64,000 nt of DNA from the NCBI RefSeq assembly GCF_000234805.1, contig NC_016645.1, forward strand, positions 1,278,391 through 1,342,390, written 5' to 3'. Numbering within the stretch: position 1 is the first letter of the stretch; each line of letters opens with the position of its first letter. This document shows, piece by piece, positions 34,417-43,797 of the stretch. Both the position numbers and the translations under genes were made by a program. Under the pieces are notes generated by a model. It searched no databases. It was not told where the DNA came from and worked only from the letters and a program-made list of their open reading frames with translations. This DNA is from Pyrobaculum ferrireducens (GTDB taxonomy: Archaea; Thermoproteota; Thermoprotei; Thermoproteales; Thermoproteaceae).

Positions 34417-35190
34417 TTACTCAACCCACTCCACCGCCTGTCTCAAGCCTCTGGACACGCCCCCCGCCTTGACGGCGACCACTATCAGCCGGTCGGAATT
34501 TTTTGAATAAGCCTCGCCGTTGAAGTCCCCGTAGAGACTCTCCACGACGAAGCCCACGTTTGTTAAAAGCAGGCGCAACTCGCCAAGACTGTACAGCCTA
34601 AGCTCTAGAGTTTTCTCGCCAATGTACTTCCCGTTTTTGTAAATAAGCCTCGTCTCCCTGATTTTAGACGTGATGGGGTTGTAGTACGCCGTGCTGAGTA
34701 CTCTGTAGGGCCCCGCCGTCAGCCAGAAATTCCACATCTCGCCCAGAGAGGCGTATATGCCCTCCACCTTATCTTTATTCGCTACGTCTATCAAGAGGCG
34801 CCCGCCCATCTTAACAACGCCGGAAAGCCACGTCAACATCTCCATGTCTATCTCGTCCCCAAACATGCCGAAGGTAGAGTGCATGATGTAGGCCCCGTGG
34901 AAGGCCCCTTTTCGAAAAGGCATCAGCCTAACGTCGGCCTGCACCACATCCCCAAACCTCTTGGCATGTCTCAGATACTCAAGCTTTATATCAATGCCCA
35001 CCACCGAGTCCCGGGGCATATGCGCCATATGTCTCCCATGGCCGCAAGCTACGTCCAGAAACCGCGCCCCCGCCCTCACGCCCAGACTCCGTTGTACAAA
35101 GGCGGCCTCTACTTTAGAAACCTCCTCGTTCCGGTAGTACTGCATAAAATCGAGATATACATCGTCAAAGAACTCCTCAACCCAGCTCAT
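34417..35190 (-). CDS. Class I SAM-dependent methyltransferase
   Basis: The 257-residue protein shows FLDVACGHGRHMAHM (SAM motif I), GIDIKLEYLRHAK and VVQADVRLMPF, as in small-molecule or tRNA methyltransferases. The mid region with IMHSTFGMFGD recalls UbiE-type enzymes, but the substrate cannot be told. It starts by a four-base overlap within the stop of sua5, so it is translated with it. No further link is evident. Confidence 0.8.
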   Translation of the reverse strand: MSWVEEFFDDVYLDFMQYYRNEEVSKVEAAFVQRSLGVRAGARFLDVACGHGRHMAHMPRDSVVGIDIKLEYLRHAKRFGDVVQADVRLMPFRKGAFHGAYIMHSTFGMFGDEIDMEMLTWLSGVVKMGGRLLIDVANKDKVEGIYASLGEMWNFWLTAGPYRVLSTAYYNPITSKIRETRLIYKNGKYIGEKTLELRLYSLGELRLLLTNVGFVVESLYGDFNGEAYSKNSDRLIVVAVKAGGVSRGLRQAVEWVE

Positions 35191-36218
35191 ACCACCGACA
35201 GTAGCTGTCCAGTATTAAAAACCTCCCTATGCCCCGCAGCCTTACGCAACCTGTTCATAATAGCCAGACCTATGCCCCGCTCCTCCAAGGCCGGCGCCAA
35301 ACCCACGTCTACTCCAAGCCTGTCGAGGTCTCTCAGCGACTTGTATAAATTTCTCGCCACCTCGTATAAATCAGAACCCATATCAATCACGTAGTCGGCC
35401 TCTGCGCATTTACCAACTGCACACAGCACGGCCACCTTAAGCCCCTTAGACTTCAAAGCCCTGACGGCGTCGCCTAGATCGAAATGCACCACTACAAGCG
35501 CCGTCTCCGGGGCGTAGTGGCGGTACTTCATACCCGGCGCAAGAGCCACCTCAGCCTCCGCCACCCCCCGCGCCACCGGCGGAATTTCCACAGCGCCGAA
35601 AAACCTCTCCAACTCCTCCACAGTAAAGGGACCGGGCCGGAGCAACGCAGGTGGCCTCCTCGTGACGTTTATAATGGTGGACTCCACGCCGAAGAAGGTA
35701 GGCCCCCCGTCTATTATGAGATCCACCTCGCCGTCTAGATCCTCAACTACGTGTAAAGCAGTGGTGGGGCTCGGCCTACCTGCCTTGTTGGCGCTGGGCC
35801 CCGCAATAGGGGCCCCCAGCTCTCTAATTATGGCAAGAGCCACTGGGTGAGCCGGCGCCCTCACGGCTATAGTGTCCAGCCCCGCGGTCACGCATCTAGA
35901 AACAACTCCACGCGACTTAGCCACCACCGTGATGGGGCCTGGCCATACCCGCCTTAGCACCTCGGCGATGTCTCTCGGTATCTCTGCCACCTCCTCAGCC
36001 ATTTCGAGAGAGTCGACGTGGACTATCAAGGGGTTGTCCATGGGGCGGCCCTTTGCTTTAAACACCTTTATACAGCCGTCTTCTCTATAGGCGTGTGCGA
36101 ATAGGCCATATACCGTCTCCGTGGGGGCCGCCACTATGCCGCCTCTGTCCAACACCTCGGCCGCGGACTTGATGACGTGGGGATCCGGCCTCGTGGGATC
36201 TGTCCGCAACAGCCTCAC
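35187..36218 (-). CDS. sua5: Threonylcarbamoyl-AMP synthase (Sua5)
   Basis: Sua5 makes TC-AMP for the t6A37 tRNA modification. The YrdC domain (about 15-200) has GIVAAPTETVYGLF, FKAKGRPMDNPL, RVWPGPITVV, and IAGPSANKAGRPSPT; a C-terminal Sua5 domain (about 225-343) follows after APGMKYRHYAPE. The frame is open to 36248, but the GTG at 36218 is about 24 bases from the TATA GATATAAAC at 36238-36246. The product is then 343 residues. It precedes a methyltransferase gene with a four-base overlap. Confidence 0.94.
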   Translation of the reverse strand: MRLLRTDPTRPDPHVIKSAAEVLDRGGIVAAPTETVYGLFAHAYREDGCIKVFKAKGRPMDNPLIVHVDSLEMAEEVAEIPRDIAEVLRRVWPGPITVVAKSRGVVSRCVTAGLDTIAVRAPAHPVALAIIRELGAPIAGPSANKAGRPSPTTALHVVEDLDGEVDLIIDGGPTFFGVESTIINVTRRPPALLRPGPFTVEELERFFGAVEIPPVARGVAEAEVALAPGMKYRHYAPETALVVVHFDLGDAVRALKSKGLKVAVLCAVGKCAEADYVIDMGSDLYEVARNLYKSLRDLDRLGVDVGLAPALEERGIGLAIMNRLRKAAGHREVFNTGQLLSVV

Positions 36219-36237
36219 GCAACAGATTGAGCACAGA

Positions 36238-36246
36238 GATATAAAC
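36238..36246. promoter_or_regulatory. Single TATA box between divergent sua5 and dehydrogenase genes
   Basis: GATATAAAC (GTTTATATC on the other strand) is centred 24 bases from both start codons (36218 minus, 36266 plus). No second TATA is seen in the 47-base gap, so the box probably serves both directions. Confidence 0.5.
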
Positions 36247-36265
36247 ACCTACGTGTTGAAGAGCC

Positions 36266-37081
36266 ATGGAGATCACCGTAGTCGGCATGGGCAACATGGG
36301 GCAGGCCTTCGCAAAGCGGGCCGCGGCGCAAGGATTTGAGGTGTTGTGGTGGAACCGCACCAGGGAAAAGGTCAAGGAGGCGCCGGGGCGCCCCATCGCC
36401 AAGCTGGAGGAAGCCAAGGGCCTCGCCGTGGTGTTCGTCGCCGACGACCAAGCTCTTCACAGCGTGGTGCCGCACCTAGGCGGCGACTACATAGCGCTGG
36501 CCGGCACCTACTCAGTCGACGGAGCCAGGAGGGCGCTGGAGCTTCTAAAAGCCCGGGGGAAGAAAGCCTTTGCAATGCCCGTGGTGGGGAGCCCCCGTAA
36601 CGTAGAAAACGGCGACGCCATATATATAGTAGGGGCCCCAGACGACGTATACGTAAAGGTCAGACCAGTCCTAGAGAAGTTCGGCACCATTCTACACGTT
36701 GGTAATGACATCAACGCCGTTGTGCTGAAGCTGGCGTACAACGCCTTCCTAATCTCCACGGTGGCGGTGCTGGGGGAGTCCTTAGCCCTCGTGGGCAAAT
36801 ACGGCATAAACCCAGACGTATTTAAGGAGTTGCTCTCCCTCACTGTGTTTAAAGACGTGGCGGCGCGCTACATCGACAGGATGCTGGGCCACGCGCCGCC
36901 CACCTTTACTGTGAAAAACGCCGCAAAGGATATGCGTTACGCCTCGCTAGCCGCCGGCGAGGCCGAGATGGGCAACGTGGCCATAAGCGGGGTTAAGGCG
37001 CTGTATGAGATACTCACCGCTATGGGCCGGGGGGAGGAGGACTACGCCAAGGCCGGCGTCTTAGAGTCACGACATGACTAG
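36266..37081 (+). CDS. NAD(P)-dependent beta-hydroxyacid dehydrogenase family protein
   Basis: The 271-residue protein starts with a Rossmann motif (TVVGMGNMGQAFAKRAAAQG) followed by WWNRT, then the VGSPRNVENGDAIYIVG segment, and a helical C-terminal domain with KLAYNAFLISTVAVLGESLAL (family catalytic Lys/Asn). This matches the 6-phosphogluconate/3-hydroxyisobutyrate dehydrogenase family. Substrate unknown. It heads a four-gene plus-strand run (dehydrogenase, small membrane protein, asnS, fap7). Confidence 0.85.
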   Translation: MEITVVGMGNMGQAFAKRAAAQGFEVLWWNRTREKVKEAPGRPIAKLEEAKGLAVVFVADDQALHSVVPHLGGDYIALAGTYSVDGARRALELLKARGKKAFAMPVVGSPRNVENGDAIYIVGAPDDVYVKVRPVLEKFGTILHVGNDINAVVLKLAYNAFLISTVAVLGESLALVGKYGINPDVFKELLSLTVFKDVAARYIDRMLGHAPPTFTVKNAAKDMRYASLAAGEAEMGNVAISGVKALYEILTAMGRGEEDYAKAGVLESRHD

Positions 37082-37325
37082 CTGGGACGTAGTTATTCTA
37101 ACCGGCATTGCGTTAATAATGCTGGCCTTCTTTACGTATATGTTTTGGAGAGAGACGGCGGTAAGAGGCAGGGAAAAACCCGCGGAGATCTACACAGTTA
37201 TCCGTTGCGGCGATGGGACTGAGCGCCGGAGGAAATACCAAGAGGGTGACTACGTGGGTAAGCAAGCCGGCGAGTGCGCCGGCGGCTTGGTGGTGGGTAT
37301 ATATAAAGAGGTTCGGCAGGATTAG
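37074..37325 (+). CDS. Small single-helix membrane protein
   Basis: The 83-residue product has an N-terminal helix (about residues 5-24, VVILTGIALIMLAFFTYMFW) and a soluble C-terminal domain with two cysteines (VIRCGDGTE and AGECAGG) that may pair. No family is recognised. It overlaps the preceding gene by 8 bases and ends 2 bases before asnS, so it is embedded in the operon. Confidence 0.6.
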   Translation: MTSWDVVILTGIALIMLAFFTYMFWRETAVRGREKPAEIYTVIRCGDGTERRRKYQEGDYVGKQAGECAGGLVVGIYKEVRQD

Positions 37326-37327
37326 CG

Positions 37328-38623
37328 ATGGAGCCTTATAAAAAGGCGGAGCCTATAGCCGAGGTTTTGAAGAGAGGCGAGGGTAGGGCCACGGTACGGG
37401 GCTGGGTGCACCGTAAGAGGGTATTGAAGGAGAAGATATTCATCTTGCTTCGCGACTCCACCGGCGTAGTTCAATTAGTGCTTCCCAGGGACAGGTTTAG
37501 AGAGGCCGAGGACCTGAATCTAGAATCTTCGCTAGTTGTCACCGGGTCGTTGGTGAGGGAGCCCAGGGCGCCCGGCGGCGTGGAGCTTCACGTCGAGAGT
37601 ATAGACTGGGCCTACAGTGGCGAGCCATATCCCATAAATGAAGACGCCGTCGCCGCCGACAGCGAATACCTCCTAGACGTGAGGCACCTCTGGGTGAGGA
37701 GTAGGAAAATGCAGGCTGTGTTGAAGATTAGACACACGGTGTTCGGCGCGATACATGAATACTTTAGGAGGAGCGGCTTCTACGAGGTGCACACGCCAAT
37801 GTTCATAACGGCGGCTGTGGAGGGCGGCGCCACCCTATTCAAAGTGGACTACTTCGGCCAGCCGGTTTACCTAACCCAGAGCTCGCAGTTCTACCTCGAG
37901 GTGTTGATCTACAGCCTCGAGAAGGTGTACGTAGTCGCGCCCAGCTTCAGGGCGGAGCCCTCTAGAACGAGGCGTCACCTCACCGAGTTCTGGCACGCCG
38001 AGATGGAGATGGCGTGGGCCGGCATGGAGGACGCGGCGCGCGTCGGCGAGGAGGTGATCAGCCACGTAGTTGAGAAGGTGCTTGAGGAGAGGCAGGACGA
38101 GTTGAAATTACTGGGGAGGAAGACTGAATACCTAGAGAGGGCGAAGCCGCCGTTTTACCGGGTGAGCTACGACGAGGCCGTGGAGATTCTGAGAAGGAGG
38201 GGCGTTTCTATCAACTGGGGTGACGACATCGGCGCCGATGAGGAGAGGGCCTTGACGCTGGAGTTCGACAAGCCTCTGGTGCTCTACGGCTTCCCCGAGA
38301 AGCTGAAGGCGTTTTACCACAGGAATGACCCCAGGAGGCCGGAGGTGACGCTGAGCTTCGACGTCCTCCTGCCGGAGGGCTACGGCGAGGTGATCGGGGG
38401 CGGCGAGAGGATATATGACGAAAGGGAGCTCGTGGACAAGATAAAGAGGTTTGGACTAGACCCGAGGGACTATTGGTGGTATATAGATCTTAGGAGGTAC
38501 GGCTCGGTGCCGCATTCTGGCTTCGGGCTGGGGGTGGATAGACTCACGATGTGGATAACCGGCGCCGACCACATCAGAGACGTTGTGCCGTTTCCACGTG
38601 ACGTGCGCCGCACCACGCCCTAA
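37328..38623 (+). CDS. asnS: Asparaginyl-tRNA synthetase
   Basis: A class IIb synthetase with an N-terminal OB-fold anticodon domain (about 18-105) and a catalytic core: LLDVRHLWVRS, EGGATLFKVDYFGQPVYL (motif 2 vicinity), FRAEPSRTRRHLTEFWHAEMEMA and the motif 3 GFGLGVDRL. EGGATLF favours AsnRS over AspRS, whose archaeal version has EGGTELF. The length of 431 residues is typical. fap7 overlaps its 3' end by 26 bases. Confidence 0.9.
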   Translation: MEPYKKAEPIAEVLKRGEGRATVRGWVHRKRVLKEKIFILLRDSTGVVQLVLPRDRFREAEDLNLESSLVVTGSLVREPRAPGGVELHVESIDWAYSGEPYPINEDAVAADSEYLLDVRHLWVRSRKMQAVLKIRHTVFGAIHEYFRRSGFYEVHTPMFITAAVEGGATLFKVDYFGQPVYLTQSSQFYLEVLIYSLEKVYVVAPSFRAEPSRTRRHLTEFWHAEMEMAWAGMEDAARVGEEVISHVVEKVLEERQDELKLLGRKTEYLERAKPPFYRVSYDEAVEILRRRGVSINWGDDIGADEERALTLEFDKPLVLYGFPEKLKAFYHRNDPRRPEVTLSFDVLLPEGYGEVIGGGERIYDERELVDKIKRFGLDPRDYWWYIDLRRYGSVPHSGFGLGVDRLTMWITGADHIRDVVPFPRDVRRTTP

Positions 38624-39188
38624 GGCCCTCATAACAGGCACGCCGGGCGTAGGCAAGACAACCCACTGCAGAAAACTCGCCGAGGTTCTCAGCACAAGGT
38701 GCGTCACAGTTGGCGAGGTACTGGCCAACACCCCCTACGTTGTGTACATACCTGAGCTCGCGACTTACGAAATTAGCGACTTGGCACGCGCCGCCGAGGT
38801 TGTGTGTAGAGCCGTCGCCCCCGGCGATGTGGTGGACACGCACGTGGTGGAGCTGTCTCCCGATCCGGAGGCCGTCGTGGTGTTGAGAAAGGCGCCAGAC
38901 GTCTTGTTTAGAGAGCTGGTGGATAGGGGGTGGCCTCTGAAGAAGGTGCTTGACAACGTCTGGGCAGAGATGCTGGACGTTGTCTACGTCAAGGCTAGGG
39001 AGAGGTGGCCCTGGGCCGTGCAGATAGACGTCACCAAGCGGAGCCGAGACGAGACTTTTGAAGCGATAAGGCGGTGTGTGGTGGGGGGCGGCTGTCTAGA
39101 CGAGGCCGTGGACTGGCTGAGCTACGCCGAGAGGAGCGGGTTTCTGGAATTTATTGAACGTCTGTCTCGCTGGGGGCGCTCCTCTTGA
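38598..39188 (+). CDS. Fap7/AK6-type adenylate kinase-like NTPase
   Basis: AK6/Fap7 acts in late small-subunit ribosome maturation and has adenylate kinase/ATPase activity. Walker A ITGTPGVGKTTHCRKLAE, DTHVVELSP, VVVLRKAPDVLFRELVDRGW and KVLDNVWAEMLDVVYVKA are typical. The start GTG at 38598 lies within the asnS end (26-base overlap) and gives a 196-residue product; the frame is open from a TTG at 38583. Confidence 0.85.
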   Translation: MTCAAPRPKALITGTPGVGKTTHCRKLAEVLSTRCVTVGEVLANTPYVVYIPELATYEISDLARAAEVVCRAVAPGDVVDTHVVELSPDPEAVVVLRKAPDVLFRELVDRGWPLKKVLDNVWAEMLDVVYVKARERWPWAVQIDVTKRSRDETFEAIRRCVVGGGCLDEAVDWLSYAERSGFLEFIERLSRWGRSS

Positions 39189-39543
39189 CGCCCTTTTTCT
39201 CTATCAAAACGAGCATCTTCCAGCCCTGTGCCGAGAGCCTCTTGGCCAAGCTTCTCACCGTGTTCTTAGGCGAAATCAGCACCACGTAGTGAATCACGCC
39301 GCCGTGGGCGTAGAGCCTCGCCGCGTATCTCCTACCTGCGGCGTCCTCCATAGCCACGTCAAGAGCATACATCTCCTCCAGCCTAGGCACGACGCCCACG
39401 AGCTCGCGCTCGATAGACTCCAACTCGCCACTTAGCCTCCCCGCCTTCTCGCCGGCTTCTTTCAACCCGGCGAGCTTCAAGTCTAGAAAAGTCACGCCGT
39501 AGTCACGGCCCACTTTAAACAGGGCCACAGACCTGATGCCCAT
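39151..39543 (-). CDS. Conserved-looking hypothetical protein
   Basis: No family is recognised. The 130-residue product has an N-terminal beta segment (SVALFKVGRDYGVTFLDLK), a long charged helix (about 26-60, with AGRLSGELESIERELVG), and a beta/alpha C-terminus (HYVVLISPKNTVRSLAKRL). The ATG at 39543 was chosen over the GTG at 39549 because a TATA-like CTTTTTTAATC (39562-39572, minus strand) lies about 25 bases upstream. It overlaps the fap7 3' end by 38 bases. Confidence 0.55.
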   Translation of the reverse strand: MGIRSVALFKVGRDYGVTFLDLKLAGLKEAGEKAGRLSGELESIERELVGVVPRLEEMYALDVAMEDAAGRRYAARLYAHGGVIHYVVLISPKNTVRSLAKRLSAQGWKMLVLIEKKGVKRSAPSETDVQ

Positions 39544-39572
39544 GTCCACTACTAAAGCAGTGATTAAAAAAG

Positions 39573-40565
39573 TTATCTTGAAACAACGCCGGACACCACT
39601 TCGAAAATTACCCTTGAGGGATCCTCCAGCTTAAGCGGACCCGCCCTACCCACTCTCAACATCTCACGCAGCGCCCCTCGACAAGTTTCCAAGTCTCTAC
39701 ACCTATACAAGGGGGCCCCCCTCTTCGCCAGGTAGTCATCTAGGTAGTAGCCCTCCGGGAAGTAGGAGAGGGCGGGCACCCCCAGCAACGCCGCCTCGGT
39801 GGCCATAGAGGCCCCGCCTGTCACAACACCTGCGGAGAAGTAGGCAAGCTGAAGATGGTCCACGGCCTTTGTGAGATTAACCACGCCATCCATTATCTGG
39901 TCGGGGTACCGGGGGATGTTCACCACTACGTAGCCGAGACGCCTCGCCTCCTCCACAAGCCTCCTGCGTAGTTCTGCGTAGTCCCAGCGGTAGTAAGCCG
40001 CGTGCGCCTCCTCAGGTCTAAAAACCACGTAGCCCCCGGGGCTAAGCCCCAGGCTCTTCACCACGTCGGGGTTTGGGGCAAACCTAGAAGTCCACATATA
40101 TTCAAACACTCCGTCGAACGTCACCACCCTACGGGGGCAGTAATTCCTCCAAGCCTCCTCCGGCGTCGCGGCTGGCGCCACCAGCACATCGGAGAGGGGG
40201 ATAACAAGCCTATTGACGTGATGCGCGTGGGGGGTATCGTTAAGGACCACTAGCGGCTTGCCTAGCCCAAACACCACACGGGCGGCGTCGGGCGACGGGA
40301 AGCCCACCATGGCGTCAACCTCCACCGCCACGTCTGCCAAAGCTCTCTGCCGCTCCAGACCGTATACGAGCTTCTCGTAAAGCGACACGCCGTACCTACC
40401 GACACAACGGTGGGGCACGCCGTATAGCTCAAGCATATCGGCCACGTGCATATAGTCTCTACATGTAACCACCACCTCGACCCCCCGCTGGGCGCCCTCT
40501 ATATGGAGAACTGCGGCTATTCTCGCCTGCTTAGGCGTCAATGCGTCGAAGAGGACCCTAGTCAT
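39573..40565 (-). CDS. DUF354 family, glycosyltransferase-like protein
   Basis: The 330-residue protein matches the archaeal DUF354 group, which has a GT-B glycosyltransferase-like double Rossmann fold: [29 protein letters not shown], then the C-terminal [24 protein letters not shown], as in the UDP-GlcNAc epimerase/GT-B superfamily. Its sugar donor is unknown. It overlaps the gltX stop by 8 bases and lies in a run with a nucleotide-sugar pyrophosphorylase gene, suggesting a sugar-activation role. Confidence 0.75.
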   Translation of the reverse strand: MTRVLFDALTPKQARIAAVLHIEGAQRGVEVVVTCRDYMHVADMLELYGVPHRCVGRYGVSLYEKLVYGLERQRALADVAVEVDAMVGFPSPDAARVVFGLGKPLVVLNDTPHAHHVNRLVIPLSDVLVAPAATPEEAWRNYCPRRVVTFDGVFEYMWTSRFAPNPDVVKSLGLSPGGYVVFRPEEAHAAYYRWDYAELRRRLVEEARRLGYVVVNIPRYPDQIMDGVVNLTKAVDHLQLAYFSAGVVTGGASMATEAALLGVPALSYFPEGYYLDDYLAKRGAPLYRCRDLETCRGALREMLRVGRAGPLKLEDPSRVIFEVVSGVVSR

Positions 40566-42270
40566 GTACGTAGACAAATTCCCTACCCCCCACCTTCTTC
40601 AAGTAGCCGTAGCGCATGAACTGGACATAGCGGCCCACCTCCACGGCGTCGAGATAGCTCTCGCCGAGGCCCATCTCCACCTCCTTTTTACCCACCGCCG
40701 CCGGCCTCACCACCCTCACCTCGATGGGCTGAGAAACCCACTGAACTATCGGCGCGCCGACGCGCCTCGCCTCCTCCAACCCGAGGCTGTGGAGACGGCC
40801 ATACGCCACGTCTCCCTCCACCCTCTCGACCTCTACGTTGGCCAGCTCCATAAGCCTCACGACCTTCCCAGCCTCGACGTCGCGCCGCTGGACATACACC
40901 TCCACACGCCCCGGGCCCAGCCTATACACCCTCTCCCCCCTCTCCCTATAGCTGGGGTGAAACGGCACGCGCGCCGCCAGCTCCCGGTCCACCTCAAAAA
41001 CGAGCTTGACGGGATCCGCCACGTACATGTACCTATCGGCAATGGGCTCCACGTATTTCCTATTGTAGGCGTAGAGATTGGCGAGAGCCACTGTGGAGTC
41101 GGAAGGCTTTATCCCCACGGAGAGTATCAAATCCCAGATAGCCTCCGGCAGTATCCCCCTGTTCCTCAGCCCCGCGAGGGTGGGGAGGGTCAAGTCGTCG
41201 TACCTAATCTTAAGCGCCTTGAGCTTCGACTTGCTGAGGGTAGCCCCCTCTATCCTAAGCCTGCCGAAGTGGATGGTTACCGGCTGCTCCCAGCCGAGGT
41301 GCTTAAACACGTAAGACTGCTTAACCGTATTTACGCTGTGTTCCTGAGCCCTAAGCACGTGGGTCACGCCCATTAGATGGTCGTCTACAGACACGGCGAA
41401 GTTATACGTAGGCCACACCACGTATCTATCCCCAACTAGGGGGTGCGGCGTCTTGGAGGTATCTATAATTCTAAAAGCAACCCAGTCTCTCACGCTGGGA
41501 TCGGGATGAGCCAGATCTGTCTTGATTCTGACCACAGCCTCCCCCTCCCCGAAACTCCCCCCAAGCATCTTATCCCAAAGCTCCAGGTTGACCTCCGGCG
41601 GTTGCTCCCGGTGGGGGCACGCCCTCCCCGCGTTTCTAAGCCTCCTCCACTCCTCCGGCTTGCACAAATCCACATAGGCCCCCCCGATCTCTAGCAACTT
41701 CCTCGCGTGTTCGTAGTAGATCTCCATCCGGCGGGACTGGATGTACTCCTCATCCCACTTAACCCCAAGCCACTTCAAATCCTCCCTAATGGCTTGGTAC
41801 GCGTCCACCTCCTCGGTCACGAGGGGTTTCTTAGTCCTTGGGTCTGTGTCTTCAAACCTGAGTATAAACCGGCCGCCGTACTTAAGCCTGTAGGCGTAGT
41901 TGAGGACGGCGGGGCGGGCGCTCCCCAGATGTAGCACGAAGTCGGGATTCGGCGCAAAGCGCACAACCACCCCACCCCTCACCTTCGGCAACTCGGGTAG
42001 CCCCTCCAAGCCGGCCCGCCTCTGCTCCGGCCTCCTCTCCTCAAGCACCTCGGGCCACCTCTCCCTCAAAATCTTCAACTGCTCCTCGAGAGGCATAGAG
42101 TTAACCCGCGCCACCACCTGGTCCACCACCTGCCTAACCTCCCGAGCCCTAGCCCTCAGCTCAGGAATCTCCGCCATTATCTTCGCCATCACAGCCTTGA
42201 CGTCCGCCTTCCCCCCGTACCTAACGGCGTTAGCAAGCGCGTGTTTTAGAACTACCTCTTCAATTTCCAT
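40558..42270 (-). CDS. gltX: Glutamyl-tRNA synthetase (archaeal type)
   Basis: GluRS charges tRNA-Glu and, with GatDE, provides Glu-tRNA(Gln). The archaeal form has a helical N-terminus (about 1-95), then [18 protein letters not shown] (HIGH-like), [12 protein letters not shown], and GATLSKSK (KMSKS-like), ending in a beta-barrel anticodon domain. The 570-residue length is normal. The ATG at 42270 overlaps the upstream pyrophosphorylase gene by 11 bases. That no GlnRS is seen here agrees with the transamidation route. Confidence 0.95.
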   Translation of the reverse strand: MEIEEVVLKHALANAVRYGGKADVKAVMAKIMAEIPELRARAREVRQVVDQVVARVNSMPLEEQLKILRERWPEVLEERRPEQRRAGLEGLPELPKVRGGVVVRFAPNPDFVLHLGSARPAVLNYAYRLKYGGRFILRFEDTDPRTKKPLVTEEVDAYQAIREDLKWLGVKWDEEYIQSRRMEIYYEHARKLLEIGGAYVDLCKPEEWRRLRNAGRACPHREQPPEVNLELWDKMLGGSFGEGEAVVRIKTDLAHPDPSVRDWVAFRIIDTSKTPHPLVGDRYVVWPTYNFAVSVDDHLMGVTHVLRAQEHSVNTVKQSYVFKHLGWEQPVTIHFGRLRIEGATLSKSKLKALKIRYDDLTLPTLAGLRNRGILPEAIWDLILSVGIKPSDSTVALANLYAYNRKYVEPIADRYMYVADPVKLVFEVDRELAARVPFHPSYRERGERVYRLGPGRVEVYVQRRDVEAGKVVRLMELANVEVERVEGDVAYGRLHSLGLEEARRVGAPIVQWVSQPIEVRVVRPAAVGKKEVEMGLGESYLDAVEVGRYVQFMRYGYLKKVGGREFVYVHD

Positions 42271-42949
42271 TATTACCAGCAAAGAACCTATCTACCTCCT
42301 CTAGATCCTTTAGGCTGTCTACCGAGCGCCAAAACACATCTCTAAACACCATCGCCCTCAGCCGCCTCTGCTGGGCGAGCCTCGGGAAGAGAGTCTCCTC
42401 AATATTCCCCCGGTCGGGCAACTCCTGCAACACCCTCCGCCTAAGTACGTAAACCCCGGCGTTTATAAAGAAGCCATCTAGAAGCGGCTTCTCCCGGAAC
42501 CTAGTGATAAAGCCACCGCTGTCGAACTCCACAATGCCATAGGGGCTCCTCAACGGGACGAGTGCTATGGCCCCGTCGGCGTCGCCTAGCGCCTCCACCA
42601 TCTTATCCACTGGGATGTTAGTCAGCACATCGCCATTCACCACAACTATCGGGTCCTCTGTGATGAATGGCAAGGCGTTTTTCACGGCACCCCCCGTCCC
42701 GAGGGGCTCCTCCTCTACGCTGTAGAATATCCTCACGCTGAATTTTCTCCCGTCGCCCAACGCCTCAAATACCTTCTGCCTCAAGTAGCCAACTGCAAGA
42801 ATTATGTCAGTTACGCCGTATCCCCTAAGCCACTCGATCTGCCTCACCAAGATAGGCTTGCCGCCCACCGGCAACAGCGGCTTAGGCACCTCCGAGGTCA
42901 GAGGCGCCAGCCTCTTCCCAAAGCCCCCGGCTAGGATAATGCCTTGCAT
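42260..42949 (-). CDS. NDP-sugar pyrophosphorylase-type nucleotidyltransferase
   Basis: The family signature [22 protein letters not shown] is at the N-terminus, with LLPVGGKPI and VVVNGDVL as the metal site. At 229 residues it is the short form without a left-handed beta-helix. It likely activates a sugar-1-phosphate for glycosylation; the exact sugar is unknown. The ATG at 42949 is about 25 bases from TATATATACG (minus strand, 42969-42978), and it heads the nucleotidyltransferase-gltX-DUF354 operon. Confidence 0.88.
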   Translation of the reverse strand: MQGIILAGGFGKRLAPLTSEVPKPLLPVGGKPILVRQIEWLRGYGVTDIILAVGYLRQKVFEALGDGRKFSVRIFYSVEEEPLGTGGAVKNALPFITEDPIVVVNGDVLTNIPVDKMVEALGDADGAIALVPLRSPYGIVEFDSGGFITRFREKPLLDGFFINAGVYVLRRRVLQELPDRGNIEETLFPRLAQQRRLRAMVFRDVFWRSVDSLKDLEEVDRFFAGNNGN

Positions 42950-42991
42950 CGCCTATCCTGATGCAAGCGTATATATAGTTTACCCCCCAAA

Positions 42992-43002
42992 GGAAAATAT
43001 AT
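42992..43002 (+). promoter_or_regulatory. TATA box of the small-gene operon
   Basis: AAATATATAAA lies about 28 bases before the ATG at 43026, the first gene of a four-gene operon with four-base overlaps. Confidence 0.55.
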
Positions 43003-43025
43003 AAAAGAGACGTGGTGTAGTGGCA

Positions 43026-43235
43026 ATGATTTTGTACACCTCGCAACTACAAATAATCGAAGACGTCGAGTCCCTTCTACAGAGATACAAAGCAAAGCCC
43101 GTGGCTATAAAAGGCACAAAGGTGAACTTCTACTGGCCCCCACGCCCAACAGGTGTGCCCATAAACCTACTGAAAAACTTCCCACCTGACATGTATGTGG
43201 TTTTCAAGGGGAGGAATTTGATAGTGGTGCCATGA
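43026..43235 (+). CDS. Small unknown protein, first gene of coupled operon
   Basis: The 69-residue product (MILYTSQLQIIEDVESLLQR, then a beta-rich part with KVNFYWPPRPTGVP and YVVFKGRNLIVVP) is not recognised. It is mostly hydrophilic, so cytosolic. The start ATG at 43026 is preceded by a TATA box at about 28 bases; a GTG at 43020 is a weaker option. Its stop overlaps the start of the next gene (ATGA at 43232). Confidence 0.6.
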   Translation: MILYTSQLQIIEDVESLLQRYKAKPVAIKGTKVNFYWPPRPTGVPINLLKNFPPDMYVVFKGRNLIVVP

Positions 43236-43375
43236 GCGAGAGAAGGCTCTACAAGGTGAGAGTAGCCGAACTGCAAGTACCACCTGCCATTAAAGAGGTC
43301 CTTCTAAAAGTTCTTGGGCCAGACGACGTTGTGTATCTAGAAAAGCTAGGCGATAGAATTAGGATAACGTTATGA
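43232..43375 (+). CDS. 47-residue protein, second gene of coupled operon
   Basis: This short gene reads MSERRLYKVRVAELQVPPAI and continues to GDRIRITL. It pairs a strand, a helix (PPAIKEVLLKVLG) and two closing strands, so it can be a compact alpha/beta domain. It starts in an ATGA overlap with the first gene and ends in an ATGA overlap with the third, which argues that it is translated. No family is recognised. Confidence 0.6.
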   Translation: MSERRLYKVRVAELQVPPAIKEVLLKVLGPDDVVYLEKLGDRIRITL

Positions 43376-43797
43376 TTGTAGTCAACTCTAAAAACCTAGA
43401 CAAGGTAATTTGGCATGTCAGAAACCTTCTCCCTCAAATCGAGGCCACGCCGATTCTGCTGGCTAGTAGAGAGGTGGGTAACTACGTAATTGGGTTGGGA
43501 ACGCTGGGGTATTTATACGAGGCCTTGTCCTCCGTCTTGGAGGTGCTAGTGGAGGCGGGCAAGATGGCCGGCGATCTGGGGCTAAAGGAGTATTCCCTTG
43601 TCATAGGCCCCTCCGAGAGCTATATCACCACCGCCCAGTTGCCCGAGGTGATGCCGCCTCTGCCGCCGCCAAAACCAATAACGCCCCTGCCGAGGGAGGA
43701 GGTCAGGCTCAACTCCTTCAACTGCCGCGATCTCGCGCCGGGTATGGTGAGGTTCTGCGTAGATAACGTGGAAATCGCCTACTACCTGGCACGATGA
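43372..43797 (+). CDS. Possible Roadblock/LC7-like protein with proline-rich tail
   Basis: The 141-residue product has a helix-strand-helix-strand order in its first 90 residues (LDKVIWHVRNLLPQIEATPI, LLASREVGNYVIGLG, ALSSVLEVLVEAGKMAGDLG, YSLVIGPSESYITTAQL). That resembles the Roadblock/LC7 fold of GTPase partner proteins. A proline-rich linker (MPPLPPPKPITPLP) joins it to a short C-terminal segment with two cysteines. The fold call is inference from pattern only. It is ATGA-coupled on both sides. Confidence 0.5.
   Translation: MIVVNSKNLDKVIWHVRNLLPQIEATPILLASREVGNYVIGLGTLGYLYEALSSVLEVLVEAGKMAGDLGLKEYSLVIGPSESYITTAQLPEVMPPLPPPKPITPLPREEVRLNSFNCRDLAPGMVRFCVDNVEIAYYLAR

Noticed and set aside
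35187-36248. Sua5 start at 36248
   Set aside because: It would place the start upstream of the TATA box; the GTG at 36218 fits the promoter and the family N-terminus.
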